Of a stretch of DNA of 64,000 nucleotides, positions 8,394 to 16,779 are shown in pieces. Numbering within the stretch: the stretch's first letter is position 1; the number at the start of each line of letters is the position of its first letter. Below the pieces are notes generated by a model that was not told where the DNA came from, made no database searches, and saw only the letters and a list, made by a program, of their open reading frames with translations. Origin of the DNA: UBA3937 sp050951585 (GTDB lineage: Bacteria > Bacillota > Peptococcia > DRI-13 > DTU073). The translations under genes were made by a program, and so were the position numbers. The stretch spans positions 186,001 to 250,000 of the forward strand of contig JBMNJI010000006.1 in NCBI GenBank assembly GCA_050951585.1, in the 5' to 3' direction.

Positions 8394-9044
8394 GTGGACG
8401 AAGCGGAGATTCGGCAAAAAATAAAGGAAAGGGAAGAATTAATAAGGCGTCAGTGCTTGTTGGCAGAACAGGACCTAACGAAGCTGCAACAGGAAATGCA
8501 AAAGGAACATCAGAAGGTGTTGCTTTGGGAGTCAAGAGCGACCGGAGCTGAGAAGGAGCATTATAACGGCTTGCGGAAGGAGATTGAAAGGCAACAGCAA
8601 AGGATTTCCTTACCTCAAGAAATTGAGTACCAGAGTACGGCTTTATTGTTAGCCCCCCAAACAACCATCGTGAAGAATGTGCTTATGGCTTTTTTAGTTG
8701 GCGGAACAATCTGTCTAACCGGACAGGTCATGATGAATGTATTTATGCAGGAAGGCTTATCGAAATTAGAAGCCGGCGGTGCCACCTCAACCTTACTGAT
8801 TTTCTTGGGTGCATTATTAACGGGGCTGGGATATTACGATGAATTAGGGAAAATAGCGGGCGCAGGCTCGATTGTTCCAATTACGGGTTTTGCCAACTCC
8901 ATTGTTTCTTCGGCGATGGAATTTAAAAGGGAAGGTTTTGTTTATGGGGTTGGGGCCCGCCTTTTTACCGTTGCCGGTCCGGTCCTTGTTTACGGGACGA
9001 TGGTCTCGATGCTTGTGGGCTTAATCTATTATTTTTTAAAGTAA
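8394..9044 (+). CDS. spoVAC: stage V sporulation protein AC with an N-terminal charged extension
   Basis: SpoVAC is an inner-membrane component of the dipicolinic-acid channel of spores. The C-terminal 135 residues (from about residue 85) are the SpoVAC membrane domain, with helices rich in Gly and the conserved GAGSIVPITGFANS segment. Residues 1-80 form a hydrophilic stretch rich in Glu, Lys and Gln, predicted as coiled coil (KLQQEMQKEHQK, EIERQQQRIS). Bacillus SpoVAC has about 150 residues, so this extension is additional. AAAGGGG lies 10 bases before the GTG start. It is the first gene of the spoVA operon here; no spoVAA or spoVAB is present. Confidence 0.92.
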   Translation: MDEAEIRQKIKEREELIRRQCLLAEQDLTKLQQEMQKEHQKVLLWESRATGAEKEHYNGLRKEIERQQQRISLPQEIEYQSTALLLAPQTTIVKNVLMAFLVGGTICLTGQVMMNVFMQEGLSKLEAGGATSTLLIFLGALLTGLGYYDELGKIAGAGSIVPITGFANSIVSSAMEFKREGFVYGVGARLFTVAGPVLVYGTMVSMLVGLIYYFLK

Positions 9045-9084
9045 TTAATCAATTTAAGCAGGATAAAGGTGGAAGAGAAAAATC

Positions 9085-10089
9085 ATGGCCCAAAAGAAAA
9101 TCGGCAAACAAACAATTCAGTTTTCGTCTGTGCCCGTTATTACTTCGGCCGCAGCGGTGGTTGGTCCCATGGAAGGCCAAGGACCATTAGGCGAAAAATG
9201 TGATATGGTTTGCGAAGATACTTTAGTTGGTGAGCGAACATGGGAAATGGCCGAACAAAAGATGATGCAGTTTTCCATGGAATTAGCGTTAGAAAAACGG
9301 GGACTAATTGCTAGTGATTTGGATTTCTATCTGGCGGGAGACCTTTTAAATCAAATTATCTCTGCTAACTTTACGGCCCGTTTTTTGAATGCTCCCTTTT
9401 TGGGATTATACGGCGCCTGTTCAACGATGGCCGAAGGCTTGTGTTTGGCGGGCATTCTCCTGGAAGGTGGATTTGCGGAGCGAATTGGGGTCTCGGCCAG
9501 TAGTCACCATGATACTGCGGAGCGGCAGTTCCGTGCCCCGACTGAATTAGGAACCCAACGTCCCATGACTGCTCAATGGACAGTGACAGGCAGTGGCTCA
9601 TGTGTGGTGGAAAGACTGGGAGACGGTATTAAATTGACTCATGCCACTGTCGGGAAAATCAAAGATATGGGAGTCAGTAATAGTAATGATATGGGCAGTG
9701 CCATGGCTCCGGCCGCGTTCGATACGATCAAAACGCATTTGCAGGACCTGGGACGCAAGGCGGAGGATTATGATTTAATCATCACCGGTGACCTTGGTTT
9801 ATATGGTCATACGCTCTTAAAAGAATTAATGCAAAAAGAGGGGTATTCAACAGAAAAACTGAATGATTGCGGTGTTTTAGTGTATGACCCCAAGCAAGAC
9901 ACTCATTCAGGCGGTAGTGGTTGCGGCTGTTCCGCCGTAGTGCTGACCGCTCATTTACTGGATAAGATGCAAAAGGGAGCTTATCAGCGCATCTTTTTCA
10001 TTGGAACAGGTGCGCTGTTAAGCCCGTTAAGTGTTTATCAGGGGGAAACTATCCCTTGCATTGCCCATGGAGTTGTTTTAGAAAAGTAG
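9085..10089 (+). CDS. spoVAD: stage V sporulation protein AD
   Basis: SpoVAD binds dipicolinic acid and is needed for its uptake into the spore core. It has 334 residues (338 in Bacillus) and a thiolase-like fold. Recognisable family segments are FSSVPVITSAAAVVGPMEG near the N-terminus, LYGACSTMAEG around residue 110 and HSGGSGCGCSAVV near residue 275. The start is ATG 9085 with AAAGGTGG before it. It lies 40 bases after spoVAC and 19 bases before spoVAEb. Confidence 0.97.
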   Translation: MAQKKIGKQTIQFSSVPVITSAAAVVGPMEGQGPLGEKCDMVCEDTLVGERTWEMAEQKMMQFSMELALEKRGLIASDLDFYLAGDLLNQIISANFTARFLNAPFLGLYGACSTMAEGLCLAGILLEGGFAERIGVSASSHHDTAERQFRAPTELGTQRPMTAQWTVTGSGSCVVERLGDGIKLTHATVGKIKDMGVSNSNDMGSAMAPAAFDTIKTHLQDLGRKAEDYDLIITGDLGLYGHTLLKELMQKEGYSTEKLNDCGVLVYDPKQDTHSGGSGCGCSAVVLTAHLLDKMQKGAYQRIFFIGTGALLSPLSVYQGETIPCIAHGVVLEK

Positions 10090-10108
10090 CAAAGGAGTGC
10101 TTGATAAA

Positions 10109-10468
10109 ATGGAAATGCTGATCAGGTCTTTTGTTTTAGGTGGATTAATATGTGTCATCGGACAACTGATCATGGATTTAACACCCTTTAATATCACGCC
10201 GGGACATATTTTGGTTGGGTATGTTACCGGCGGTGCGGTACTCAGTGCGCTTGGTTTATATCAGCCTTTGGTTGATTGGGGCGGGGCAGGGGCAACAGTA
10301 CCTTTATCCGGTTTTGGCCATTCGTTGGCCCAGGGAGCGATTAAAGGTGTCGATAGTAAAGGACTATTAGGGGCGATCGGCGGTGGAATTGAAGCAACTG
10401 CCGTCGGAGTGGCGGCGGCGATTGTTTTCGGCTTAATCGCGGCAACCTTTTTCCAACCCAAAGCCTAA
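10109..10468 (+). CDS. spoVAE: stage V sporulation protein AE, membrane subunit (AEb)
   Basis: This small membrane protein is part of the dipicolinic-acid channel. ATG 10109 is preferred over the in-frame GTG at 10097, because AAAGGAGTG (10091-10099) overlaps that GTG and lies 9 bases from the ATG. The 119 residues match SpoVAEb. There are three or four hydrophobic helices with the family segment GGAGATVPLSGFGHSLA, clearly related to the SpoVAC membrane domain (GAGSIVPITGFANS), as expected for this paralogous pair. Confidence 0.94.
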   Translation: MEMLIRSFVLGGLICVIGQLIMDLTPFNITPGHILVGYVTGGAVLSALGLYQPLVDWGGAGATVPLSGFGHSLAQGAIKGVDSKGLLGAIGGGIEATAVGVAAAIVFGLIAATFFQPKA

Positions 10469-10541
10469 TTAGAACTCTCAGGAAGGAAGGCGGACTCCCT
10501 GGTAGCTTCCCGGGAAGGATGTTGAGGTGAAATGATCTGAG

Positions 10542-11138
10542 ATGAAAAAAGGTAAAAAAGTGATTATGGTGACAGATGGCGACAAAATAGCCAGACAGGC
10601 AGTGGAAGAGGCGACGCGTCAGATTGGCGGACGATGTATTTCGGCATCTGCGGGTAATCCCACCATACTCAGCGGCGAGCAAATCGTCGAATTAATAAAA
10701 ATAACCCCCTATGATCCTGTGGTCGTTATGTTTGATGATCGCGGCTCTACCAAAAAAGGGAGAGGAGAGAAGGCCCTTGAATATGTGGTTAATCATCCCG
10801 CCATCGAAGTAATCGGGGTTGTTGCCGTGGCTTCGAATACGGAAAACATCGAGGGGACTACTGTTAATTGTACCGTTACCAAAGACAAAGAGGTGACGAC
10901 AAGCCAAGTTGATAAAGAAGGTAAAGTCATCTCACCTCATTCGTTTGTGACGGGAGATACAGTGGATGTCTTAAATACATTAGGCTCCAAAGTACCATTT
11001 ATTGTTGGCGTTGGTGATATCGGCAAAATGGAAGGAAGAGATAGTCCGGAAACCGGTGCTCAGATTACGACAAAAGCTTTGCAATTAATTCTTGATCATT
11101 GGCGTAACACAAGGAATCAGGATGGCAAAGGAGAATGA
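10542..11138 (+). CDS. spoVAEA: stage V sporulation protein AE, soluble subunit (AEa)
   Basis: The 198-residue soluble SpoVAEa protein is encoded after SpoVAEb in Bacillus also. It begins with a strand and loop VIMVTDGDKIARQAVEEA, and carries FDDRGSTKKGRGEKAL at about residues 64-79 and VGVGDIGKMEGRDS near 165. No enzymatic activity is established. The stop overlaps an ATGA with the next frame, so the operon continues into the two activase-related genes. No spoVAF follows. Confidence 0.93.
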   Translation: MKKGKKVIMVTDGDKIARQAVEEATRQIGGRCISASAGNPTILSGEQIVELIKITPYDPVVVMFDDRGSTKKGRGEKALEYVVNHPAIEVIGVVAVASNTENIEGTTVNCTVTKDKEVTTSQVDKEGKVISPHSFVTGDTVDVLNTLGSKVPFIVGVGDIGKMEGRDSPETGAQITTKALQLILDHWRNTRNQDGKGE

Positions 11139-11140
11139 GG

Positions 11141-12163
11141 ATGTCTGATAAAGTTGGTATACCGCGCGCTTTGTACTATCACACCTATTATCCACTGTGG
11201 CGTACATTTTTCGGGGAGCTTGGGGTAGAGACGATCGTATCGCCGGAAACAAATAAAGAGATTTTGAATGAAGGGATCAAACATGTGGTTGATGAAACCT
11301 GTCTGCCGGTAAAAGTGTTTTTTGGACACATTGCCGAATTAAGTAAGGCCGGAGTTGACTATTTATTTGTTCCCCGGATGGTCAGTGTGGAAAAAAAGGC
11401 CTTTATTTGTCCGAAATTCATGGGCTTACCCGATATGCTTAAAGCCAGTAAGCTTGCTCATCCTGCCTTAATCATGCCGGTGATTAATCTGGTTAAATCC
11501 GCGCAAGCGGAGCAGTTTATTCTCGAATGTGCTTCTCCGTTTACCGGCAATCGCCGCTTAATAAATAAAGCCTGGCGGGAGGCCTTGCAGGAACAACAGG
11601 ACTATGAAGAGAATTTAAGAAGTAAGGCTTTGGCAGGTTGCGCAGAATCCTCTTCTGCTGTGTGCAGGAAGATGACGAATAGTGGTAGGAAAAAAGATGA
11701 TTTGACGGTTTTATTGTTGGGTCATGACTATAACGTGTATGACCAATATATCAATATGGGTATTATGGATAAATTACAGCATTTAGGCTGTAAGGTGGTG
11801 ACAAGCGCCCTTTTATCCAAGGAAGAAAGAGAACTCCGGCTGAAACAATTTCCGCGCTCCGTTTTTTGGACCTATGGACGTAATTTAATGGGTGCCGTTT
11901 TTCGTTTTCTTGATTACGCAGGAAAAAAAGGGGTGATTATTTTATCATCCTTTGGCTGTGGTATTGATTCTTTTATTGATAATTTTATTATGAGACGTTT
12001 GGCCGCTCAAAAGGTACCATATCTCAATGTAGTGCTTGACGAACACACAGGGGAAGGCGGATTAAACACCCGGATTGAGGCATTTATCGATATCATTCAG
12101 TGGAGGAGGGATTATCATCAAAATTACTTTTCCGCATATGGGCAACACATGGGTCGCTCTTAA
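11141..12163 (+). CDS. acyl-CoA dehydratase activase-related protein, DUF2229/COG3580 type
   Basis: The 340-residue protein begins MSDKVGIPRALYYH, the usual N-terminus of the DUF2229 family (related to 2-hydroxyacyl-CoA dehydratase and its activase). ATG 11141 has GGAG 8 bases before it; the ATG at 11135 overlaps the SD site. Conserved Cys appear at VDETCLPVK, FICPKF and SSFGCGIDSF, plausible iron-sulfur ligands. DEHTGEGGLNTRIEAF near the end is repeated almost exactly in its neighbour (DEQTGEAGINTRLEAF), so the two genes are paralogous halves that probably form one complex. The substrate is unknown; lying behind spoVA, it may be co-expressed in the forespore. Confidence 0.85.
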   Translation: MSDKVGIPRALYYHTYYPLWRTFFGELGVETIVSPETNKEILNEGIKHVVDETCLPVKVFFGHIAELSKAGVDYLFVPRMVSVEKKAFICPKFMGLPDMLKASKLAHPALIMPVINLVKSAQAEQFILECASPFTGNRRLINKAWREALQEQQDYEENLRSKALAGCAESSSAVCRKMTNSGRKKDDLTVLLLGHDYNVYDQYINMGIMDKLQHLGCKVVTSALLSKEERELRLKQFPRSVFWTYGRNLMGAVFRFLDYAGKKGVIILSSFGCGIDSFIDNFIMRRLAAQKVPYLNVVLDEHTGEGGLNTRIEAFIDIIQWRRDYHQNYFSAYGQHMGRS

Positions 12164-13364
12164 AGGGATGCTCGACTATATTGGGCTGGAAGTAATCGTA
12201 CCACCGCCCATTACCAAAGATACTTTAACATTAGGCGTACAGCATTCACCTGAATTTGCCTGTTTGCCTCTTAAGATTAATATCGGAAACCTAATTGAAG
12301 CAAAGAGAATGGGGGCGGAGGTATTTATCATGGCCGGAGGGGCGGGCCCTTGCCGTTTCGGTCTTTATGCCCAATTAGAAAAGGAAATTTTGCAGGATTT
12401 AGGTTATCAATACGACTCTTTCATTATCGAACCTCCGGATACCGGCTATTGGCAATTTTTGAGGCAGATAAAAAAAGTTGTCGGGAATGCCTCTTGGTGG
12501 AGGGTATTTCAAGCAGTGCGTTTTGGTTATCAAAAGGCCTTGGCCGTTGATAAGCTGGAAAGATTACTGGAAGAGATTCGACCGCGTGAAGTGGTTAAGG
12601 GGACGGGTGACAAGATTTTTCAAAACGCGCTGGTGATTATTGATCAGGCCAAAAATTTTGGCGAACTGGAAGAAAGCTATATCCTTTCCAGAGAAAAGAT
12701 GCGGCATATTCCGCAAGATGAAGAGAAAGCGACGCTGAAGATCGGTTTAGTTGGTGAAATCTACACATTGCTTGAGCCATTTGCCAGTATAGGAATAGAA
12801 AAAAAATTAGGATACATGGGGGCGGAGGTCCACCGCTCAATTTATTTAAGCGATTGGATCAGGGAACATTTGTTTCTTAAGGCAAAAGCGAAAAGCTTTC
12901 GGGATTTTGCCGGTCCCTGGTTGGGTCATTTCGTCGGCGGACACGGACAGGAGACGATCGGGGCAGGGGTGGTTTTTGCTCAGGCCGGGTTTGATGGGAT
13001 TGTGCAGGTTGCTCCTTTAACTTGTATGCCTGAGATTGTGGCCCATAATATTTTCCCGGAGGTTAGCAAGAACTATGGGATTCCGGTTTTAAATATCTAT
13101 GTGGACGAACAAACGGGCGAAGCCGGAATCAATACGCGTTTGGAAGCATTTTTGGAGTTGTTACAGGCGCGCCGTAAGCCCATTCAAAAAGGGACAGCCG
13201 ATTCTGTTCCTTCACCAAGCGCGTCTTCCCCAGGTGTTGCTTCCACAAGCTCCGCCTCTACAAGTGCCACCTCAGGGAGTGATGCTGGTAACGAAACGGT
13301 AAACTGTGAAGTCGCCAGCTGTGAAGGTGGTAAGGAAGCCGGTAAGGATTCCTTGACCATGTAA
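12117..13364 (+). CDS. second acyl-CoA dehydratase activase-related protein, COG3581 type, likely ATC start
   Basis: Partner of the preceding gene, about 415 residues. Homologues as I know them start M-K-I/V-T-F-P-H-M-G-N; here K-I-T-F-P-H-M-G-N is preceded by ATC at 12117, with GGAGGAGGG (12102-12110) 6 bases upstream. The only standard start that includes this segment is a TTG at 12075 without an SD site, deep in the upstream gene; the ATG at 12138 would remove the conserved segment. Conserved segments are SPEFACLPLKIN, MAGGAGPCRFG, HGQETIG and APLTCMPEIV. The last 50 residues are a low-complexity Ser/Ala/Thr tail. The frame overlaps the previous gene by 47 bases. Confidence 0.82.
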   Translation: MKITFPHMGNTWVALKGMLDYIGLEVIVPPPITKDTLTLGVQHSPEFACLPLKINIGNLIEAKRMGAEVFIMAGGAGPCRFGLYAQLEKEILQDLGYQYDSFIIEPPDTGYWQFLRQIKKVVGNASWWRVFQAVRFGYQKALAVDKLERLLEEIRPREVVKGTGDKIFQNALVIIDQAKNFGELEESYILSREKMRHIPQDEEKATLKIGLVGEIYTLLEPFASIGIEKKLGYMGAEVHRSIYLSDWIREHLFLKAKAKSFRDFAGPWLGHFVGGHGQETIGAGVVFAQAGFDGIVQVAPLTCMPEIVAHNIFPEVSKNYGIPVLNIYVDEQTGEAGINTRLEAFLELLQARRKPIQKGTADSVPSPSASSPGVASTSSASTSATSGSDAGNETVNCEVASCEGGKEAGKDSLTM

Positions 13365-13469
13365 AACCAATATGTTACCATAAAGTAATATAATTTTTTA
13401 GGTTATAATATTTTTCGCGCAATAATCTGATTTGCATCGATGAATGGATAGAGAGAGGAGTAATTAGAG

Positions 13470-14786
13470 ATGAGATTACATGGCACCATGAAGATCAATG
13501 AGCGAGGGCATTTAAGCATCGGCGGATGTGATGCAGTTGAACTGACAAGAGAATTCGGGACCCCTTTATATGTGATGGATGAAGAACAGATCCGGCGGAT
13601 TTGCTGTAGTTATTATGAACATTTTATGGTGAAATATCCCGGCAATGAAGTGATTTATGCCAGCAAGGCGTTTATGACAAAGGCGATGGCGCGGATCATT
13701 GCCCAGGAAAAACTGGGGCTGGACGTGGTTTCCGGCGGAGAATTATATACTGCGCTTGAAGCTGGTTTTCCGGCGGACCGCATCTATTTTCACGGCAATA
13801 ATAAAGCACCGGCGGAAATAGTTTTGGCGCTGGATCGTAAAGTTGGCCGGTTTATTGTGGATAATCCGGATGAATTGGCCTTACTGGAAACCCTTTGCCG
13901 GGAGAAGGGTTGCCGGGCCAAAATCCTTATAAGAGTTACCCCGGGTATTGATGCCCATACTCATCATTATATTCGGACAGGTCAGATTGATTCGAAGTTT
14001 GGCCAGGCCATTGCGACAGGACAGGCGTTGGAAATAGTCCAAAAAGCTCTTTCCTTGGATAACGTTGACTTAAAAGGTGTGCACTGTCATATCGGTTCAC
14101 AGATTTTTGAAAAAGAATCTTTTCGTCATGCCGCAGAAGTGATGATGGATTTTATGCATAAAATTAAAACCACAACGGGCCGGGAGCTTTCCGAATTGAA
14201 TCTGGGCGGCGGAATTGGGATTTATTATGAAGAAAGCGACGCTCCGGCACCGGTCAGTGATTTTACGGAAATAATTATGCAGACAGTGGCGCAAAAAGCC
14301 GAGAGCTTTCAAATGAAAGTACCCAAAGTCATTATTGAACCTGGTCGTTCGATTGTTGGCACCGCAGGGACAACACTGTATACTGTTGGCTCGATCAAAG
14401 ATATTCCCGGCATACGCAAATATGTGGCGGTCGATGGCGGGATGGGGGACAATCCCCGCCCTGCACTCTATCAGGCTAAGTACGAAGCTGCCGTAGCCAA
14501 TAAGATGAATGAGACAGCTTCAGAAGTAGTTTCAATTGCCGGAAAATGCTGTGAATCAGGCGATATGTTGATTTGGGACATTAACCTGCCGAAGCTGGAA
14601 AATGGCGACATTTTAGCCGTCTCAAGTACGGGTGCCTATAATTATTCCATGTCCTCCAACTACAATCGTTTGCCGCGACCGGCGGTAGTCCTGGTGAAGG
14701 ATGGACAAGCCGACCTGATTGTCGCCCGGGAAACTTATGCGGATTTAGTGCGGAACGACCTTCTTCCGGAAAGATTAAGCCAGTAA
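13470..14786 (+). CDS. lysA: diaminopimelate decarboxylase LysA
   Basis: LysA is the last enzyme of lysine biosynthesis, converting meso-diaminopimelate to lysine with pyridoxal phosphate. The 438 residues show the alanine-racemase-type barrel. The PLP-binding Lys is in YASKAF (about residue 64), with HCHIGSQ near 195, GGGIGIYY near 240, EPGRS near 290 and CCESGD near 355 closing the active site. GAGAGGAG precedes ATG 13470. No lysine riboswitch is visible in the 105 bases upstream. Confidence 0.97.
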   Translation: MRLHGTMKINERGHLSIGGCDAVELTREFGTPLYVMDEEQIRRICCSYYEHFMVKYPGNEVIYASKAFMTKAMARIIAQEKLGLDVVSGGELYTALEAGFPADRIYFHGNNKAPAEIVLALDRKVGRFIVDNPDELALLETLCREKGCRAKILIRVTPGIDAHTHHYIRTGQIDSKFGQAIATGQALEIVQKALSLDNVDLKGVHCHIGSQIFEKESFRHAAEVMMDFMHKIKTTTGRELSELNLGGGIGIYYEESDAPAPVSDFTEIIMQTVAQKAESFQMKVPKVIIEPGRSIVGTAGTTLYTVGSIKDIPGIRKYVAVDGGMGDNPRPALYQAKYEAAVANKMNETASEVVSIAGKCCESGDMLIWDINLPKLENGDILAVSSTGAYNYSMSSNYNRLPRPAVVLVKDGQADLIVARETYADLVRNDLLPERLSQ

Positions 14787-14814
14787 AAGCGGCTCTACCT
14801 GATGCTTTCATCTT

Positions 14815-14862
14815 TACTGGATTATTCCGGCAAAATAGAATACAATAATTACTGGATTATTC
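14815..14862 (+). repeat. 13-bp direct repeat between lysA and the small membrane gene
   Basis: The 13-mer TACTGGATTATTC occurs at 14815-14827 and again at 14850-14862, a spacing of 35 bases. The second copy ends about 22 bases before the ATG at 14885. It may be a duplicated protein-binding site or a slippage remnant. Confidence 0.6.
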
Positions 14863-14884
14863 TTTTGAAAGGGCTGGCAAGCGG

Positions 14885-15073
14885 ATGAAGCAGAGAAAGA
14901 AACTATTCCTTTTAATTGGTGCCGCGGTCTTGATTTTATTCGTAAGTCCACCTCTCATTTCTCTTTTTGTGCAAAGTCGTGGTCTTAATTTTTTTATCAG
15001 AAGCGTGCTCGTACTATTAGTAATTTATCTAGTACTAGAGATTATTAACTTAACAAGACCGGATAGCAAGTAA
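14885..15073 (+). CDS. small two-helix membrane protein
   Basis: A 62-residue protein with a basic N-terminus (MKQRKK) and two hydrophobic helices (about residues 7-28 and 36-55). A weak SD site (AAAGGG) lies about 12 bases before the ATG. It lies 34 bases before a site-2 protease and could be co-transcribed with it. I do not recognise a family. Confidence 0.6.
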   Translation: MKQRKKLFLLIGAAVLILFVSPPLISLFVQSRGLNFFIRSVLVLLVIYLVLEIINLTRPDSK

Positions 15074-15107
15074 ATCCGGTCCATGAGTTTTTAAAGGAGG
15101 AGAATGG

Positions 15108-15740
15108 ATGTTTGGTCCTGATTTTTGGCAGAATTTAATGCTCAGCTTACCGGCAATTTTAATTGCTTTAAGCTTCCATGAATTTGCTCATGGGTATGTT
15201 GCATACAGGTTAGGGGACCCTACCCCGAAGTACCAGGGACGTTTAACGGTAAATCCTCTGGCCCATTTAGATCCTGTTGGCACCTTAATGTTAATTGTTG
15301 CCCATTTTGGCTGGGCGAAACCGGTCATGGTTAATCCGTTGAATTTTCGTGGCGATAAAAAGAAAGGGATGCTGTATGTGTCTTTGGCCGGACCGCTCAC
15401 TAATCTATTAATTGCGCTAATCGGAGCAATATTGTACAATCTAATTAGGAATGTCCAGATAGACATCTTCTTTATTTACGCCCTGGATTATTTAATTGTA
15501 ATTAATATTGCCCTTGCTCTTTTTAATCTTCTTCCGGTACCTCCTCTGGACGGTTCAAAAATTCTGGCAGGGATTCTCCCGTATCACATGCATGATTTGA
15601 TATATAAACTGGAAGTATACGGTCCGATTATTTTGATCCTGATTATTGTCACAGGTGTTACCGATAAGTTTTTATGGCCAATGGTTGATAGTTTGTATGA
15701 AATTATCATGACTGTCACCGGTATATTCGCCATTCTATAG
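15108..15740 (+). CDS. site-2 protease family membrane metalloprotease (M50)
   Basis: A 210-residue member of the YwhC-like compact site-2 proteases, which cut substrates within the membrane. The zinc site HEFAH is at about residues 25-29 (SFHEFAHGY), and the second motif NLLPVPPLDG near residue 140 supplies the Asp ligand. Five or six hydrophobic segments are present. It has no PDZ domain, unlike SpoIVFB/RseP relatives. AAAGGAGG lies 7 bases before ATG 15108. Its substrate cannot be inferred from context. Confidence 0.92.
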   Translation: MFGPDFWQNLMLSLPAILIALSFHEFAHGYVAYRLGDPTPKYQGRLTVNPLAHLDPVGTLMLIVAHFGWAKPVMVNPLNFRGDKKKGMLYVSLAGPLTNLLIALIGAILYNLIRNVQIDIFFIYALDYLIVINIALALFNLLPVPPLDGSKILAGILPYHMHDLIYKLEVYGPIILILIIVTGVTDKFLWPMVDSLYEIIMTVTGIFAIL

Positions 15741-15778
15741 TTACAACATACTTTGTTTGCAACGGAGGTTATGATTTA

Positions 15779-16765
15779 ATGGTTAAAGGTACGATTTTTA
15801 GTGGTATGCGTCCCACCGGCAGATTGCATATCGGCCATTTAAGCGTGCTTGAAAACTGGGTTAAACTCCAGGATGAATATAGATGCTTTTTTGGCATTGT
15901 GGATTGGCATGCCTTAACTACGGCTTTTGATCATACTGAAGAGATTCAGGGGAACATTCGCCAGATGCTGTTAGACTGGCTTAGTGCCGGTTTGGACCCG
16001 GAAAAAAGCCCTATCTTTGTGCAATCCGGGGTGAAAGAGCATGGTGAGTTACACTTACTTTTATCGATGATCACTCCGCTATCGTGGCTGGAGCGGGTTC
16101 CTACCTATAAGGATCAAATACAACAACTGGGTAGTCAGGGAAAGGATATCTCCACATACGGATTTCTTGGTTATCCTTTGCTGATGGCGGCTGATATTCT
16201 GGTCTACCGATCTAATGTTGTACCGGTAGGCGAAGATCAATTGCCGCATTTGGAGTTTGCCCGGGAGATAGCCCGTCGCTTTAATAATCTCTACGCGTGT
16301 GATCTTTTTCCCGAACCGCAGGCAAGACTGGCGAAGGTGGCCATGCTGCCGGGGGTGGATGGGCGGAAAATGAGCAAAAGTTATAATAACGATATTCCGC
16401 TTTCGGCGTCAACCCAGGAAATTTGGGAAAAGGTCCAAATGATGGTGACTGATCCGGCGCGGATTAAAAAAAGTGATCCCGGACATCCGGATGTTTGTAT
16501 TGTGCATACTTATCAGAACATCTATAATGCCACGGGAGTAGAAGAATTACGTGCCGCTTGTGGTCAGGGAAAAATCGGGTGCGTCGAATGTAAAAAAAGA
16601 CTAGCGGAGATTATTGATCGGCAATTAACGCCGCTACGTGAAAGACGGCTGTATTATGCCGACAAACCTTCTTTATTGGACGAAATCCTTGAGATAAGCT
16701 GTCAAAGAGCAAGGAAAGCCGCCCGAGAAACGATGGAACTGGTTCGTGCAGCCATGAAAATTTGA
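15779..16765 (+). CDS. trpS: tryptophanyl-tRNA synthetase
   Basis: TrpS charges tRNA-Trp. It is a class I enzyme of 328 residues with the HIGH-type motif GRLHIGHL (about residues 14-21) and GRKMSKSYNN (about 200) for ATP. GGAGGT lies 9 bases before ATG 15779. The 38-base gap before it is too short for a T-box leader. It sits 14 bases ahead of scpA. Confidence 0.97.
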   Translation: MVKGTIFSGMRPTGRLHIGHLSVLENWVKLQDEYRCFFGIVDWHALTTAFDHTEEIQGNIRQMLLDWLSAGLDPEKSPIFVQSGVKEHGELHLLLSMITPLSWLERVPTYKDQIQQLGSQGKDISTYGFLGYPLLMAADILVYRSNVVPVGEDQLPHLEFAREIARRFNNLYACDLFPEPQARLAKVAMLPGVDGRKMSKSYNNDIPLSASTQEIWEKVQMMVTDPARIKKSDPGHPDVCIVHTYQNIYNATGVEELRAACGQGKIGCVECKKRLAEIIDRQLTPLRERRLYYADKPSLLDEILEISCQRARKAARETMELVRAAMKI

Positions 16766-16779
16766 AGTGGTGAAGATAA

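Noticed and set aside
11141..13364. Possible single gene split by a frameshift
   Set aside because: Each half begins and ends like a separate known family, and each carries its own copy of the C-terminal motif; overlap of two genes explains it better.
15741..15778. T-box leader for trpS
   Set aside because: Only 38 bases separate trpS from the upstream gene and no specifier hairpin is visible.
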